Shown: one piece after another, positions 26,038 through 34,695 of the stretch
How positions within the stretch are numbered: position 1 is the stretch's first letter
Layout: each line of letters begins with the position of its first letter
From: Collinsella sp. BA40
GTDB lineage: Bacteria > Actinomycetota > Coriobacteriia > Coriobacteriales > Coriobacteriaceae
DNA length: 50,530 bases
Assembly (NCBI RefSeq): GCF_008014645.1
Contig: NZ_VOWY01000015.1
Span: 1 to 50,530 of the forward strand
Direction: 5' to 3'
Translations under genes and position numbers: made by a program
The notes under the pieces: generated by a model
The model's database searches: none
Seen by the model: the letters and a program-made list of their open reading frames with translations, nothing else
Told to the model about the DNA's origin: nothing

Positions 26038-26171
26038 AGCACTGTACCTTTCCGTAAAAATTACGACTGTTCGCTATTATGCCCAGCTGCGCCCGTTTCT
26101 GACCCGCGCACGGGCGATTGCCGGCTTTTCGGGGCGCGACGTACAGGGCTGCCGGCACCGGACCCCGACGC

Positions 26172-26212
26172 ACGAAAACGCCCCGGTGGGCTGGAGATCC
26201 ACCGGGGCTTCA
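26172..26212 (-). terminator. Terminator of the amidohydrolase gene
   Basis: Ten-bp perfect arms GCCCCGGTGG (26180-26189) and CCACCGGGGC (26199-26208), followed on the minus strand by GTTTTCG. It lies about 38 bases beyond the amidohydrolase stop. Confidence 0.85.
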
Positions 26213-26246
26213 ACATGGGAGTTGATGAGATTAGGAGGCGCGAGGC

Positions 26247-27524
26247 TTACTCGGAGTACTTGTTGCCCTCGCCGAAGGTGCCGGCGTCGACGATCCAGCC
26301 GTCCTTCATGATGACGTCCATGTTGTCGACGTTCAGCGTGTGGATGTCGGCGGCGACGTCACCGTTCACGACCAGCAGGTCGGCGCACTTGCCGGCCTCG
26401 AGCGAACCGGTCTCGTCCTCGATGTGGCACATCTTGGCGCCGTTGAGGGTGGCGCAGGTGATGGTCTCGACCGGGGTGAAGCCGATCTTGTCGACGAACT
26501 CGTACATCTCCTCGATGGAGCAGGTGCCGTACGGGGTGACGAAGGAGAAGGAGTCGGAGCCGATGGTCATCACGACGCCGCGCTTCTTGGCCTCGCGCAG
26601 GCAGTCGTAGTTGCGCTGGAGCTCCTTCTCGACGAGGGTGCCCTCGTACTTGTCATGCAGCTCGGGCACGTAGACCGGCGGATAGGTGGAGTACCAGGTG
26701 GGCAGGAAGGCGATCGTCGGGGTGAAGAAGGTGCCCTGCTCGGCCATGAGGTCCATGGTGCGCTCGTCGATGTCGAAGCCGTGGATCAGCTGCTCGCAGC
26801 CGAAGCGGACCGAATCGTAGGCAGCGGCGTGGTTGTTGTAGCAGTGGCTCCACACCGGGATGCCGACCATCTTGGCCTCATCGATGACGGCCTGGATCTC
26901 CTCGGAGCAGTAGTGCTGGTCGCGACCGGAGTCCCAGCGCCAGATGCCGCCGCCGGTAGCCCAGATCTTGATGGCATCGGGGTTCTCGCGCAGGCGACGA
27001 CGAACGGCCTTGCGCAGATCCCACGGACCGTCTACCTGGTCGCCCCACGGATGGGACTCTTTGTTCTCGAGCTGGCTGCAGTGATGGGAGTCACCATGGC
27101 CGGCGGTGCGGCAGAAGCCCAGGCCGGTAGCGAGAACGCGAGGACCCTTGAAGACGCCCTTCTCGATGCAGTCGCGGACCTGGATACCGAAGCGGCCGAT
27201 CTCGCAGACGGTGGTGAGGCCGTGGGTGAGGCAGTCATAGGCCTGCTTGACGGCGACGGCCTGCTTCTCGAGCAGCGGCTGCATGACCCAGTCGGTGTCA
27301 TCGTCGGTGAGGTTGCCGGAGAAGTGCAGGTGGGTGTCGATCAGGCCGGGCATGACGGTCTTGCCGGCGGCGTCGATGACCTCGGCGCCCTCGGGCACGT
27401 CCTGCATGGCGCCGGCGTACTCGATCTTACCGTTCTCGTCGACGAGAACCAGGGAGTTCTCGACCGGCTCGGCACCGGTGCCGTCGATGAGCTTACCGCC
27501 AACGATTGCATACTTAGTGGACAT
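26247..27524 (-). CDS. Metal-dependent amidohydrolase
   Basis: Amidohydrolase-superfamily enzyme, 425 residues, of the imidazolonepropionase/prolidase-like branch. The metal-binding HxH is in GLIDTHLHFSG (about residues 60-70). Later ligands are WSHCYNNHAA (His in strand 5), CEQLIHGFDID (strand 6) and the catalytic Asp in IGSDSFSF (strand 8). The N- and C-terminal segments form the usual composite beta domain. ATG follows AAGGAGGAACC. An APC amino-acid permease lies 129 bases upstream on the same strand, so the natural substrate is probably an imported amino-acid derivative or dipeptide. Codon usage is strongly biased (GGC, AAG, ATC, GAG), suggesting high expression. Confidence 0.88.
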   Translation of the reverse strand: MSTKYAIVGGKLIDGTGAEPVENSLVLVDENGKIEYAGAMQDVPEGAEVIDAAGKTVMPGLIDTHLHFSGNLTDDDTDWVMQPLLEKQAVAVKQAYDCLTHGLTTVCEIGRFGIQVRDCIEKGVFKGPRVLATGLGFCRTAGHGDSHHCSQLENKESHPWGDQVDGPWDLRKAVRRRLRENPDAIKIWATGGGIWRWDSGRDQHYCSEEIQAVIDEAKMVGIPVWSHCYNNHAAAYDSVRFGCEQLIHGFDIDERTMDLMAEQGTFFTPTIAFLPTWYSTYPPVYVPELHDKYEGTLVEKELQRNYDCLREAKKRGVVMTIGSDSFSFVTPYGTCSIEEMYEFVDKIGFTPVETITCATLNGAKMCHIEDETGSLEAGKCADLLVVNGDVAADIHTLNVDNMDVIMKDGWIVDAGTFGEGNKYSE

Positions 27525-27557
27525 GGTTCCTCCTTATGGATCCAAATCTATACGAGC

Positions 27558-27594
27558 GGGGGCGAACAATGATTGAGAGGGGTGGTTCGCCCCC
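27558..27594 (-). other. Hairpin between permease and amidohydrolase genes
   Basis: Ten-bp perfect arms GGGGGCGAAC (27558-27567) and GTTCGCCCCC (27585-27594). It lies 60 bases after the permease stop and 34 before the amidohydrolase start. There is no T-tract on the minus strand. It may be a partial terminator that lowers read-through, or part of the amidohydrolase leader. Confidence 0.55.
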
Positions 27595-27653
27595 GCACGT
27601 TTCCAGGGGGTGCGCCAGGCAATGGCAGCCGGCGCGACGACTCAAGCGAGTCG

Positions 27654-29126
27654 CTAGGCTTTCGCCTTCTTGGCACGGGCGTTGGTGATGAACATGAGCA
27701 CCAGACCAACTGCGAGCCAGCCCAGAACGATGGCCCAACCGGTGAAGTCGAGGGACTCGGCGGTGATGGGGAGCACGATGAGGGCGATGATGATCAGGCC
27801 GGCGGCGATAGCCAGGCAGATGCCGAACTTACCACCGGGGACCTTGTAGGGACGAGGCAGGTCGGGCTCGGTGAAGCGCATCTTCAGGCAAGCGAGGGCA
27901 ACCATCGTGCAGGAGAAGATGAAGGCGAGAGCCGAAACCTTGGTCAGCGGGATGAGCATGTTCTTGCCCATGAAGGGACCGACGAGGGTGATCACGGCCA
28001 GGACGATGCACGCAAGCTTGGGAGCACCGGACTTGGGATCGACCTCGGCGAACTTCTCGGGCAGCTGGCCCTTGCGGCCCATGGCGAGCATGATGCGGCT
28101 CGTAGCTCCGTAGAAGGAGTTCATGGGGCCCATGGGTCCAAGCGTCGCAATGCAGAGCATGATGATGTAGAAGATGAAGTTGATGTCCTTCAGGCAGGCG
28201 AGCGCCGGAACCGGGGACTCAACGAAGGTGTGCCAGTCCAGGATCGTGCCGAAGGAGTAGATGCACACCATGTAGAAGCCGCCGGAGGCAAGCAGGGCGA
28301 GAGAGATGATCTTGCCGAACTTGTTCCAGTTGAGGCCCTCGGCGGCCTCTTCGGCCTGCTGGGGAATGGTGTCGAAGCCCGCATAGAAGAACGGGGTGAG
28401 CAGGAGCACGGAGAGGATGCCGCCGAAGATGTTATCGGCACCCGTAGCGGCGACGCCGCCACCCGCGTTGGTGACCTGCGAGAAGACCTCGCCGTTGTGG
28501 AGGGCGTGATCGGGCGAACCGGTAAAGATCGAGATGCCCATGGCGAGCAGCATGCCGCACAGGAGGGCCTTCGTGAGGAACGCCTGCAGCTTAGCTGCGG
28601 AGGACGCGCCACGAAAGTTGAGGAAGATCACGTACGCGGCGAACGCGAGCGAGATGAGCGTGGGGAACAGGTAGACCTTGGCACCCAGGATCTCATAGAG
28701 CTCGAACGCGCGCAGCCACTCCAGACCGGGGATGGTGCCGAACATGTCGGAGAGCAGCGTGGAGATGGCGATTGCCTCCCACGGGCACAGAATGCCGTTG
28801 CCCAGAGCCAGGAACCAGCCCGTGATGTAGGACGGGACGCGGCCGAAGGTGCGATCGACGTATTCCACGATGCCGCCCGAGATGGGGATGGCAGCCGTGA
28901 GCTCGCCGAAGACGGCACCAATGGGAACCAGGAAGATTGCTCCGATGAGGAATGCGATCATCGCGGGAACGGGACCGCCGCCAACGACCATCCAGTCGCC
29001 AACCTGAAGCACCCAGCCGGTACCGATGATGGCACCAAAGCCAATCGTGAAGAAGTTCCAAAGCGAGAGCGTTTTCTTCATGCCGCCCTGCTCGGACGCA
29101 GATGCCTCTACCGTTGTATCCGCCAT
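27654..29126 (-). CDS. APC-superfamily amino acid permease
   Basis: Twelve-helix amino acid/polyamine permease, 490 residues. Family landmarks include the first helix with its unwound substrate-binding loop (FFTIGFGAIIGTGWVL), helix 2-3 PVPAMIAFLIGAIFLVPIG with GELTAAIPISGGIVEY, and PFFYAGFDTIPQQAEEAAEG around residue 240. The start at 29126 (MADTTVEAS) follows AAGGAGG. A short GGGGCC/GGCCCC hairpin lies in the leader (29149-29165). The likely partner is the amidohydrolase downstream. Codon bias is strong, as in arcC and nifJ, implying abundant expression. The exact amino acid cannot be named. Confidence 0.93.
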   Translation of the reverse strand: MADTTVEASASEQGGMKKTLSLWNFFTIGFGAIIGTGWVLQVGDWMVVGGGPVPAMIAFLIGAIFLVPIGAVFGELTAAIPISGGIVEYVDRTFGRVPSYITGWFLALGNGILCPWEAIAISTLLSDMFGTIPGLEWLRAFELYEILGAKVYLFPTLISLAFAAYVIFLNFRGASSAAKLQAFLTKALLCGMLLAMGISIFTGSPDHALHNGEVFSQVTNAGGGVAATGADNIFGGILSVLLLTPFFYAGFDTIPQQAEEAAEGLNWNKFGKIISLALLASGGFYMVCIYSFGTILDWHTFVESPVPALACLKDINFIFYIIMLCIATLGPMGPMNSFYGATSRIMLAMGRKGQLPEKFAEVDPKSGAPKLACIVLAVITLVGPFMGKNMLIPLTKVSALAFIFSCTMVALACLKMRFTEPDLPRPYKVPGGKFGICLAIAAGLIIIALIVLPITAESLDFTGWAIVLGWLAVGLVLMFITNARAKKAKA

Positions 29127-29345
29127 ATCACTCCTCCTTTCTTGTTGCGGGGCCTCGCGGGCCCCTCCCCTTCTTACTGCACGGAAACGTATCCCGTGCC
29201 CTTCGCGAATCAATGTACGGCGCTGCTCGGCGTACAGGGCAACGGAACCGATTGGAGGAGGGGCGGCGGAAATGAACGGAAGCGATTCGCGGACGAACGG
29301 CGTGCCGGCCGATGAACGGCGAGGCACGGGCGGCGGGGGCGGGGC

Positions 29346-29884
29346 CCGGCGCTTGGCGGGAGGATTCCGCCACAAGGGCCGTCCTCCGCGCGGATTCCTG
29401 ACGGCAGGCTGCGCGGCCCGGCGCCTGGCGGGAGGTTTTCACCCTGGTTGCCTGCATCGCCCGTTTTCCTGACGGCAGCCGGGCGGCGGCGCGCTTTTCT
29501 CCCGGCAGGGACGCATCCCCGCGGCCGTTGGCGGGAGTTTTCCGCGCGCGGCCCGCCTGGCGGGAGGTTTCCGGCGGAGCCCGGGACCCTGCGCGGATTC
29601 CTGACGGCAGGCAGCGCGGCCCGGTGCCTGGCGGGAGGTTTTCACCCTGGTTGCCCGCATCGCCCGTTTTCCTGACGGCTGCCGGGCGGCGGCGCGCTTT
29701 TCTCCCGGCAGGGACGCATCCCCGCGGCCGTTGGCGGGAGTTTTCCGCTCGCGGCCCGCCAGGCGGGAGGTTTCCGCCACAAGGGCCGTCCTCTGCGCGG
29801 ATTCCTGACGGCAGGCAGCGCGGCCCGGCGCCTGGCGGGAGGTTTCCGGCGGGACCCGGGACCCAGCGAGGATTCCTGACGGCA
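29346..29884. repeat. Tandem array with ~204-bp period, CTGACGGCA core
   Basis: About two and a half copies. Unit starts (CGGATTCCTGACGGCAGG) are at 29391, 29594 and 29798, spaced 203 and 204 bp, with a leftward partial copy from 29346. Sub-motifs recur inside each unit: CTGACGGCA at 29398, 29469, 29601, 29672 (variant), 29805 and 29876, and GGCGGGAGGTTT several times. Differences between copies are mostly single bases. No coding potential is supported; long frames are Arg/Pro/Gly translations of the repeat. Confidence 0.9.
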
Positions 29885-29997
29885 GCGACCGCGGCGACAT
29901 TGGAATGCCAGCCGTTCCTCGTCTTTTCCTCGCGTTTCCCCCTTTTGAGGATATGCTAGAAGGACTGGTCAACTGATCTTGCATGCTGGAGGGCACC

Positions 29998-31491
29998 ATG
30001 GCGCACGAAACCCCACGGAACTCGCAGGCGAATCGCGATACCGCGCGCCCCGACACGCCGCACGCCCGCCCGCGCGCGCAGCAACCTGCCGGCGTATCGC
30101 CCTTCCCCGCGATGCGGCCTCGAACCGCCCCGTTCGCCAACGCGCGAGCCGCTGCCAACAACTCGCATCGCCCCACTAATATAGAAGGAGACGCGGCTCG
30201 CCCAGCCCGGTCCGACGGCGTCGGCCAAAGCCCCCAAGGACGGCCGCGGAACACGGCATCCCGCCCGCACTCCTCGGAGAGCTCGTCGGCAAACAGACGG
30301 CCCGCCGCGGGACACCGCGACGGACCAACCGGCCATTCCAACCGCCGCCCGTCGGCCGGCGCGCATCCCACGTATCGGCCCGCGCCCCATGGCACAAGCC
30401 GTCGGGCAACCGCATCATCCCAGCGCTCCGCGCGTCCGAGCAACTCCGCCCGCGCGGCTCGCAGCGCTGATCGCAACGGCGCCGCACGCGAGCAACGTGC
30501 ACGCGGCACCTACTCCGGTGCCGCCCGGCGCGATCGTCCCGCACCTGGCCCGGGCACAAGCAGGGACCTGCGCACCGCCACATCGCACGGTCCCGCGCCG
30601 CATCGAAGAACCGCCGCCGACTCCGCACCGCGCAGCAGACCAGCGCCGCATGCCGGCTCCGTCCGCAACGCGGGCGCGCTGACGCACCCGCTGCATCGCG
30701 ACCGCAAGCGTCCCATGTACCTACACCGAACCGACCCCAGCTCCATCACCCAGCAAACTGGCCGCATGCCTCCCCATCAGAAGCGCACCCCGGGCTTCGC
30801 GGCGCTCGCCCTCGCACTCGCCCTCGTCTGCGTCATCGGCGGCGGCGCATATGCCCTCAACCAAGCGGCGGCGCCCAAGACGCCGGACCCGACACTTGCA
30901 CAGCGCGCGGTTGCCAATCAGGCAACGCACGCGGCGGTCGACGCTATCGATATCGTCGACACGCCGCGCGTCCCGGCCACACCGAAGAGCGACTGGGCAG
31001 AAGGCGCCATCCCCGTGATCTATCAGACCGACCCGGCCTGGGCGAAGGCCCCCTACGCCGGCGAGGATATCAAGACCAGCGGCTGCGGCCCCACCTGCCT
31101 CTCCATGATCTACGTTGGCCTCACCGGCGACACAAGCATGGACCCCAAGGCCATGGCGGCCTTTAGCGAGCGCAACGGCTTCGTCCAAGAGGGCATGACC
31201 GCATGGACGTTCTTCTCCGACGGTGCCGAGCAGCTCGGCATTTCGAGCGAAGAGCTGCCCTCGTGGGCCGATAGCGTTGTAGGCGCGCTCAAGAACGGAA
31301 AACCGCTCGTGTTCAACGTGCAGCCGGGCGATTTCACCCGCGTGGGCCACTACATCGTCGCTACCGGCCTGGACGCGGACGGCAGGCTGATCATCCACGA
31401 CCCCAACAGCGCCGAACGCACGGCCCAAACCTGGGACGTCCAGCGCGTCGTCGATCAAAGCTCCAACATCTGGGCGTTCGAGGTCGCCTAA
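29998..31491 (+). CDS. Membrane-anchored C39-like cysteine peptidase
   Basis: 497 residues with three parts. Residues 1 to about 265 are Arg/Pro/Ala/Ser/His-rich and almost certainly disordered. One transmembrane helix follows (about 266-289, GFAALALALALVCVIGGGAYAL), then an extracytoplasmic C-terminal domain (about 330-497) of the C39-like papain fold. The candidate catalytic triad is Cys363 in TSGCGPTCLSM, His451 in GHYIVATG and Asp468 in IIHDPNS. The charged N-terminus should lie in the cytoplasm. The start at 29998 follows GGAGG by six bases; an ATG 15 bases upstream has no binding site. Function (peptidase, amidase or transglutaminase-like) is not known. Confidence 0.85.
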   Translation: MAHETPRNSQANRDTARPDTPHARPRAQQPAGVSPFPAMRPRTAPFANARAAANNSHRPTNIEGDAARPARSDGVGQSPQGRPRNTASRPHSSESSSANRRPAAGHRDGPTGHSNRRPSAGAHPTYRPAPHGTSRRATASSQRSARPSNSARAARSADRNGAAREQRARGTYSGAARRDRPAPGPGTSRDLRTATSHGPAPHRRTAADSAPRSRPAPHAGSVRNAGALTHPLHRDRKRPMYLHRTDPSSITQQTGRMPPHQKRTPGFAALALALALVCVIGGGAYALNQAAAPKTPDPTLAQRAVANQATHAAVDAIDIVDTPRVPATPKSDWAEGAIPVIYQTDPAWAKAPYAGEDIKTSGCGPTCLSMIYVGLTGDTSMDPKAMAAFSERNGFVQEGMTAWTFFSDGAEQLGISSEELPSWADSVVGALKNGKPLVFNVQPGDFTRVGHYIVATGLDADGRLIIHDPNSAERTAQTWDVQRVVDQSSNIWAFEVA

Positions 31492-31511
31492 GCTGCAGCA
31501 TGGCTGCGGGC

Positions 31512-31665
31512 ATCGATCTTCGCAGCCGCCAGGCGGGACCATTCTACGGGCATCGGGTCGCGCCATTCCGCGCACCCTGCTCTTCGCAGCCGCCAGGCCG
31601 CGCCATTCCGCGCACCCCGCTTTCGCATCCGCCATGCCACGCCGCCCCGCGCACCCCGCTCTCTC
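31512..31665. repeat. Degenerate short direct repeats
   Basis: CTTCGCAGCCGCCAGGC occurs at 31518 and 31582, and CGCCATTCCGCGCACCC at 31561 and 31601; a decayed third copy follows. The cluster sits between the C39-like gene and the arcC terminator. It is unrelated in sequence to the CTGACGGCA family. Confidence 0.65.
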
Positions 31666-31676
31666 CGCACATCCAC

Positions 31677-31710
31677 ACAAAGACGCCCCCGCGGTAAAGC
31701 GGAGGCGTCT
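31677..31710 (-). terminator. Terminator of arcC
   Basis: AGACGCCCCCGC (31681-31692) and GCGGAGGCGTCT (31699-31710) form a 12-bp stem with one mismatch and a 6-base loop; on the minus strand TTTGTGTG follows. It is 47 bases past the arcC stop. Confidence 0.8.
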
Positions 31711-31757
31711 AGGAGAGAGGTTAGTTTGCAGAAGAGACTGCTGAAGTGGCGATGTGA

Positions 31758-32720
31758 TTAGCCGCAGATGCGGGTACCGGAGAGACCGGCCATGGTCTCG
31801 GCGGCCTTGTCGAGCGCACCGATGATGCAGGTGCGGCCCTTGCGGGAACGCGCGAACTTGATAGCGGCGCGAACCTTGGGCTCCATGGAACCCTTGCCGA
31901 ACTGGCCCTCGTCGGCCAGGCGCTCGGCCTCGTCGGCAGTGAGCTCCTCGAGCTCCTGCTGATCGGGCTTACCGAAGTTGATAGCGACGTGCTCGACAGC
32001 GGTGAGCAGGAACAGGACGTCGGCGGAGCAATCCTCGGCGAGGAGCTCGCCACCCATGTCCTTGTCGATAACAGCGGCAACGCCCTTGTAGCAGCCCTTG
32101 TTATCGTAATCGCGCACGACCGGAATGCCGCCGCCACCGCAAGCGATGACGATGAACTCGTTGTCGAGCAGGTTGAGGATGGAGTCGGCCTCGACGATCT
32201 TCTTGGGCTCGGGGGAGGCCACGACGCGACGCCAGCCACGGCCGGAGTCCTCGACAAAGGTCATCTCGGGGTTCTCGGCCATAATCTCCTTGGCCTGCTC
32301 CTCGGAGTAGAACGGGCCGATGGGCTTGGTGGGATTGGCGAATGCGGGATCGTCCGGATCGACCTCGATCTGGGTGACGACGGAGGCGGCGTGCCAGCGC
32401 TTATAGCGCTTGTGCATCTCGCGGCCGATGCCCTGCTGCAGGTGATAGCCGATGTAGCCCTGGGACATAGCGCCGCACTCGGGCAGGTCCATGGCGGGGG
32501 TACCGATGGCATCGTGGGCGGCGGCGAACGCGTTCTGAATCATGCCGACCTGCGGGCCGTTGCCATGGGTGATGATGATCTCGTTGCCCTGCTCGATGAG
32601 GCCAAGCAGTGCGTGGGCGGCGTGGCCGACCTTCTCGATCTGCTCCTCAGGGGTGTTGCCGAGCGCGTTGCCACCGAGGGCGACGACGATGCGATCGGGC
32701 TTGCCGAGCGGCTTGGACAT
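31758..32720 (-). CDS. arcC: Carbamate kinase
   Basis: Reversible carbamoyl phosphate + ADP to carbamate + ATP, the energy-yielding last step of arginine-deiminase or ureide catabolism; cytoplasmic. The 320-residue protein is of normal length. Motifs include VVALGGNALG near the N-terminus, THGNGPQVGM, CGGGGIPVVRD, DKDMGGELLAEDC and FGKGSMEPKVRAA. Start at 32720 follows GAAAGGAAA. No arcA or arcB is within this window, so the carbamoyl-phosphate source is elsewhere on the chromosome. The gene has strongly biased codons. Confidence 0.97.
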   Translation of the reverse strand: MSKPLGKPDRIVVALGGNALGNTPEEQIEKVGHAAHALLGLIEQGNEIIITHGNGPQVGMIQNAFAAAHDAIGTPAMDLPECGAMSQGYIGYHLQQGIGREMHKRYKRWHAASVVTQIEVDPDDPAFANPTKPIGPFYSEEQAKEIMAENPEMTFVEDSGRGWRRVVASPEPKKIVEADSILNLLDNEFIVIACGGGGIPVVRDYDNKGCYKGVAAVIDKDMGGELLAEDCSADVLFLLTAVEHVAINFGKPDQQELEELTADEAERLADEGQFGKGSMEPKVRAAIKFARSRKGRTCIIGALDKAAETMAGLSGTRICG

Positions 32721-33084
32721 AGCGGTTTCCTTTCTCGCAGAGGAACTGTACTCGTACCTCGTCTTGCAGACGCCGCGGGGCGTCCGCGAGCTTGTCTAGG
32801 ATTATATTCTCCTTGTCCATGATTTTATACATTTCTAGCCGAATCAGCGGGCGAACGGCACTCTTGTGCCGTTGAGCGTAAGAATGCTACCACTCACGGC
32901 AAGCAAGCAGGTGTAGCTACATATTTTGCAAACTCTGCAGCTTGATAAAGAATCGTGATAAGACTCTATGCCGATGCAGTGCTTTTCACTCTTTATGCAT
33001 TTCTTACATTGGTACCTAACTCATCTTGCAGCGGGGTGAATCGCTGGCAGGACGCGCGCCCTCCACATCTCTCACGCGGGCGCG
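32721..33084. other. AT-rich intergenic region upstream of arcC
   Basis: No supported gene. It is clearly AT-richer than the surroundings and should hold the arcC promoter. An 8-bp inverted repeat AACGGCAC/GTGCCGTT (32854-32873, four-base loop) is a possible operator. On the minus strand a TATAAAAT box lies at about 32824-32831, but I cannot match it to a clear -35. A 61-codon frame from 32832 overlaps arcC; see findings. Confidence 0.55.
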
Positions 33085-33118
33085 GCAAAGAAAACGGGGG
33101 CGCCACGGCACCCCCGTC
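33085..33118 (-). terminator. Terminator of murT
   Basis: ACGGGGG (33094-33100) pairs with CCCCCGT (33111-33117), with extra inner pairs. On the minus strand it is followed by TTTCTTTG. It is about 43 bases after the murT stop. Confidence 0.88.
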
Positions 33119-33160
33119 TGCAAGATTCCTGTAATAAAGCCGGCCGCGCCGGCGCCGACA

Positions 33161-34597
33161 TTAGGCCCCGTGCGCGCCTGCGCGCTCGCGGATGCGCTCG
33201 GCCACGCGCTCGCGAAACGCCTGCGCCTGGTCGCCATTGAAGATGTCGTACGCGCAAAACACGCCGTCGATGCCCTCGAGCTCGACGAGGTCGGCCGCCT
33301 CGCGCTCCGTCTCGGCCATGAAGATGGTATCCGCATCGATACCGGCCATGAGCAGGCGCAGGAGCAGGTCATCGGAGTTGGCACCCTGCACCACCACCTG
33401 CTTGACGGCGGGATCGGCCAGGTACTCGAAATCGGCCTGATAGTACCAGCCGGTAAACTCCGTCTTCTTGGGATTGGTGGCCAGGTAGTAGTCGGCCAGC
33501 ATGAGCACGACCACCTTGGAGCCGGGCTCGCGGCAGATTGTGGCCAGCGCCGTTGACGTGGCCGTGCTGTTCTCGCCCTTGGACGCGGTGTTAACGAGGC
33601 GCAGGCCCTCGACGGTCTCCTCGCTGAAGCGGGCCGCCGTCACGTTAACCTTGCCGTCGGCCAGCACATCCTGAAGCTGCTCGGCAGAAACGCCCAGCTC
33701 ACGCGCGGTAACCAAGGCAGAAACAAGGTTGTACAGGTTGGTGATCGAATACGTTGCGATATGGTACGTATACTCGGGCGCCTCGCCGTCGACCGCGTGG
33801 CACAGCTCGCGCATCGTGAACTCATGGGCGTCCTTGTTGACGTCGGTGACCAGGTAATCGGGCTCGGGATTCTTAAAGCCGCAGGCCATGCAGCGCGCGC
33901 GGCCCAGATGGCGCAAATGGCACCAGTCGTACTCGAGCGCGCCGCCGCACTCGGGACATGCCGTGAGGTCGCACACGATGCCCTCCGGACCCTCGAGGTC
34001 GTCCTCGAGATGACCGATCGAGAAATACGTGCGATGCGTTGCCTGGGGAGCAAGCCGGCACGAGATGAGGTCGTCGGCGTTGAGGATGAGATGCGTCGAC
34101 GCGGGGATGTTGGCGTCGATGACGCTGAAGATGTAATCGGGATTGGCGTTGCGGGTGAAGTTGTCGCGATAGAGGTTCGCCACCAGCATGACATCGGGCG
34201 TCATATACGGCAGCACGCGGCGCGAGGACAACTCGTCGAGCTCCATGCACGCCACCTGGCGCCGGGGCGCGCCGCTCATACGCGCGTCCTTGATGAGCGA
34301 GCTCTCGATACCCGTGATGATGTTGCCGCCGGCGCGGTTGGTCACCAGGTCGAATCCGCACGCCAGCAGAATATCGTCAAGGAGGTTGGACGTAGTAGTC
34401 TTGCCGTTGGTACCGGTCACGAACACCACGCGCTCGGGCTTGGGCGTACGGGCCAGGAAATCGGGGCAGATGGCCTCGGCCACGGTGCCGGGCACCTGGC
34501 CGCCGTTGCGCCGGGCGATCTTAAGCGCGGCGGCGGCGGTCTTGCCCGCAGCGAGCGCGAGGTAGTAGCGCGGGGTCTTGCTCGTTGAAGTGCTCAC
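33161..34597 (-). CDS. murT: MurT-like Mur ligase family protein
   Basis: In Gram-positive bacteria MurT activates the alpha-carboxylate of D-Glu in lipid II with ATP, and GatD supplies ammonia. The 478-residue protein has the Mur ligase P-loop GTNGKTTT (62-69), a four-cysteine zinc site inserted in the central domain (Cys214, 217, 236, 239), and a C-terminal DUF1727 region. That last region departs from the family pattern: where MurT proteins read an LND...DG.D.SW.WD-type block, this one has MLADYYLATNPKKTEFTGW (about 366-384). GTG start at 34597 follows AAGGAG. The partner gatD-like gene lies 98 bases upstream, reverse of the usual murT-gatD order. Confidence 0.9.
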   Translation of the reverse strand: MSTSTSKTPRYYLALAAGKTAAAALKIARRNGGQVPGTVAEAICPDFLARTPKPERVVFVTGTNGKTTTSNLLDDILLACGFDLVTNRAGGNIITGIESSLIKDARMSGAPRRQVACMELDELSSRRVLPYMTPDVMLVANLYRDNFTRNANPDYIFSVIDANIPASTHLILNADDLISCRLAPQATHRTYFSIGHLEDDLEGPEGIVCDLTACPECGGALEYDWCHLRHLGRARCMACGFKNPEPDYLVTDVNKDAHEFTMRELCHAVDGEAPEYTYHIATYSITNLYNLVSALVTARELGVSAEQLQDVLADGKVNVTAARFSEETVEGLRLVNTASKGENSTATSTALATICREPGSKVVVLMLADYYLATNPKKTEFTGWYYQADFEYLADPAVKQVVVQGANSDDLLLRLLMAGIDADTIFMAETEREAADLVELEGIDGVFCAYDIFNGDQAQAFRERVAERIRERAGAHGA

Positions 34598-34695
34598 AGG
34601 AAACTCCTTGCTGGGAGAGAACGGCTAACAGTGCTGGCGGGCGATAACGACCGCGCGACAGCCCTTTCGGCACGCGCGACCGCGAACCGGCCGGG

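Noticed and set aside
29346-29884. Considered as a CRISPR array
   Set aside because: Repeat units are ~204 bp with diverged internal copies; no constant ~30-bp repeats separated by unique spacers, and no cas genes.
29983-29998. Upstream ATG for the C39-like protein
   Set aside because: The GGAGG sequence sits between this ATG and 29998, so the downstream ATG is the better start.
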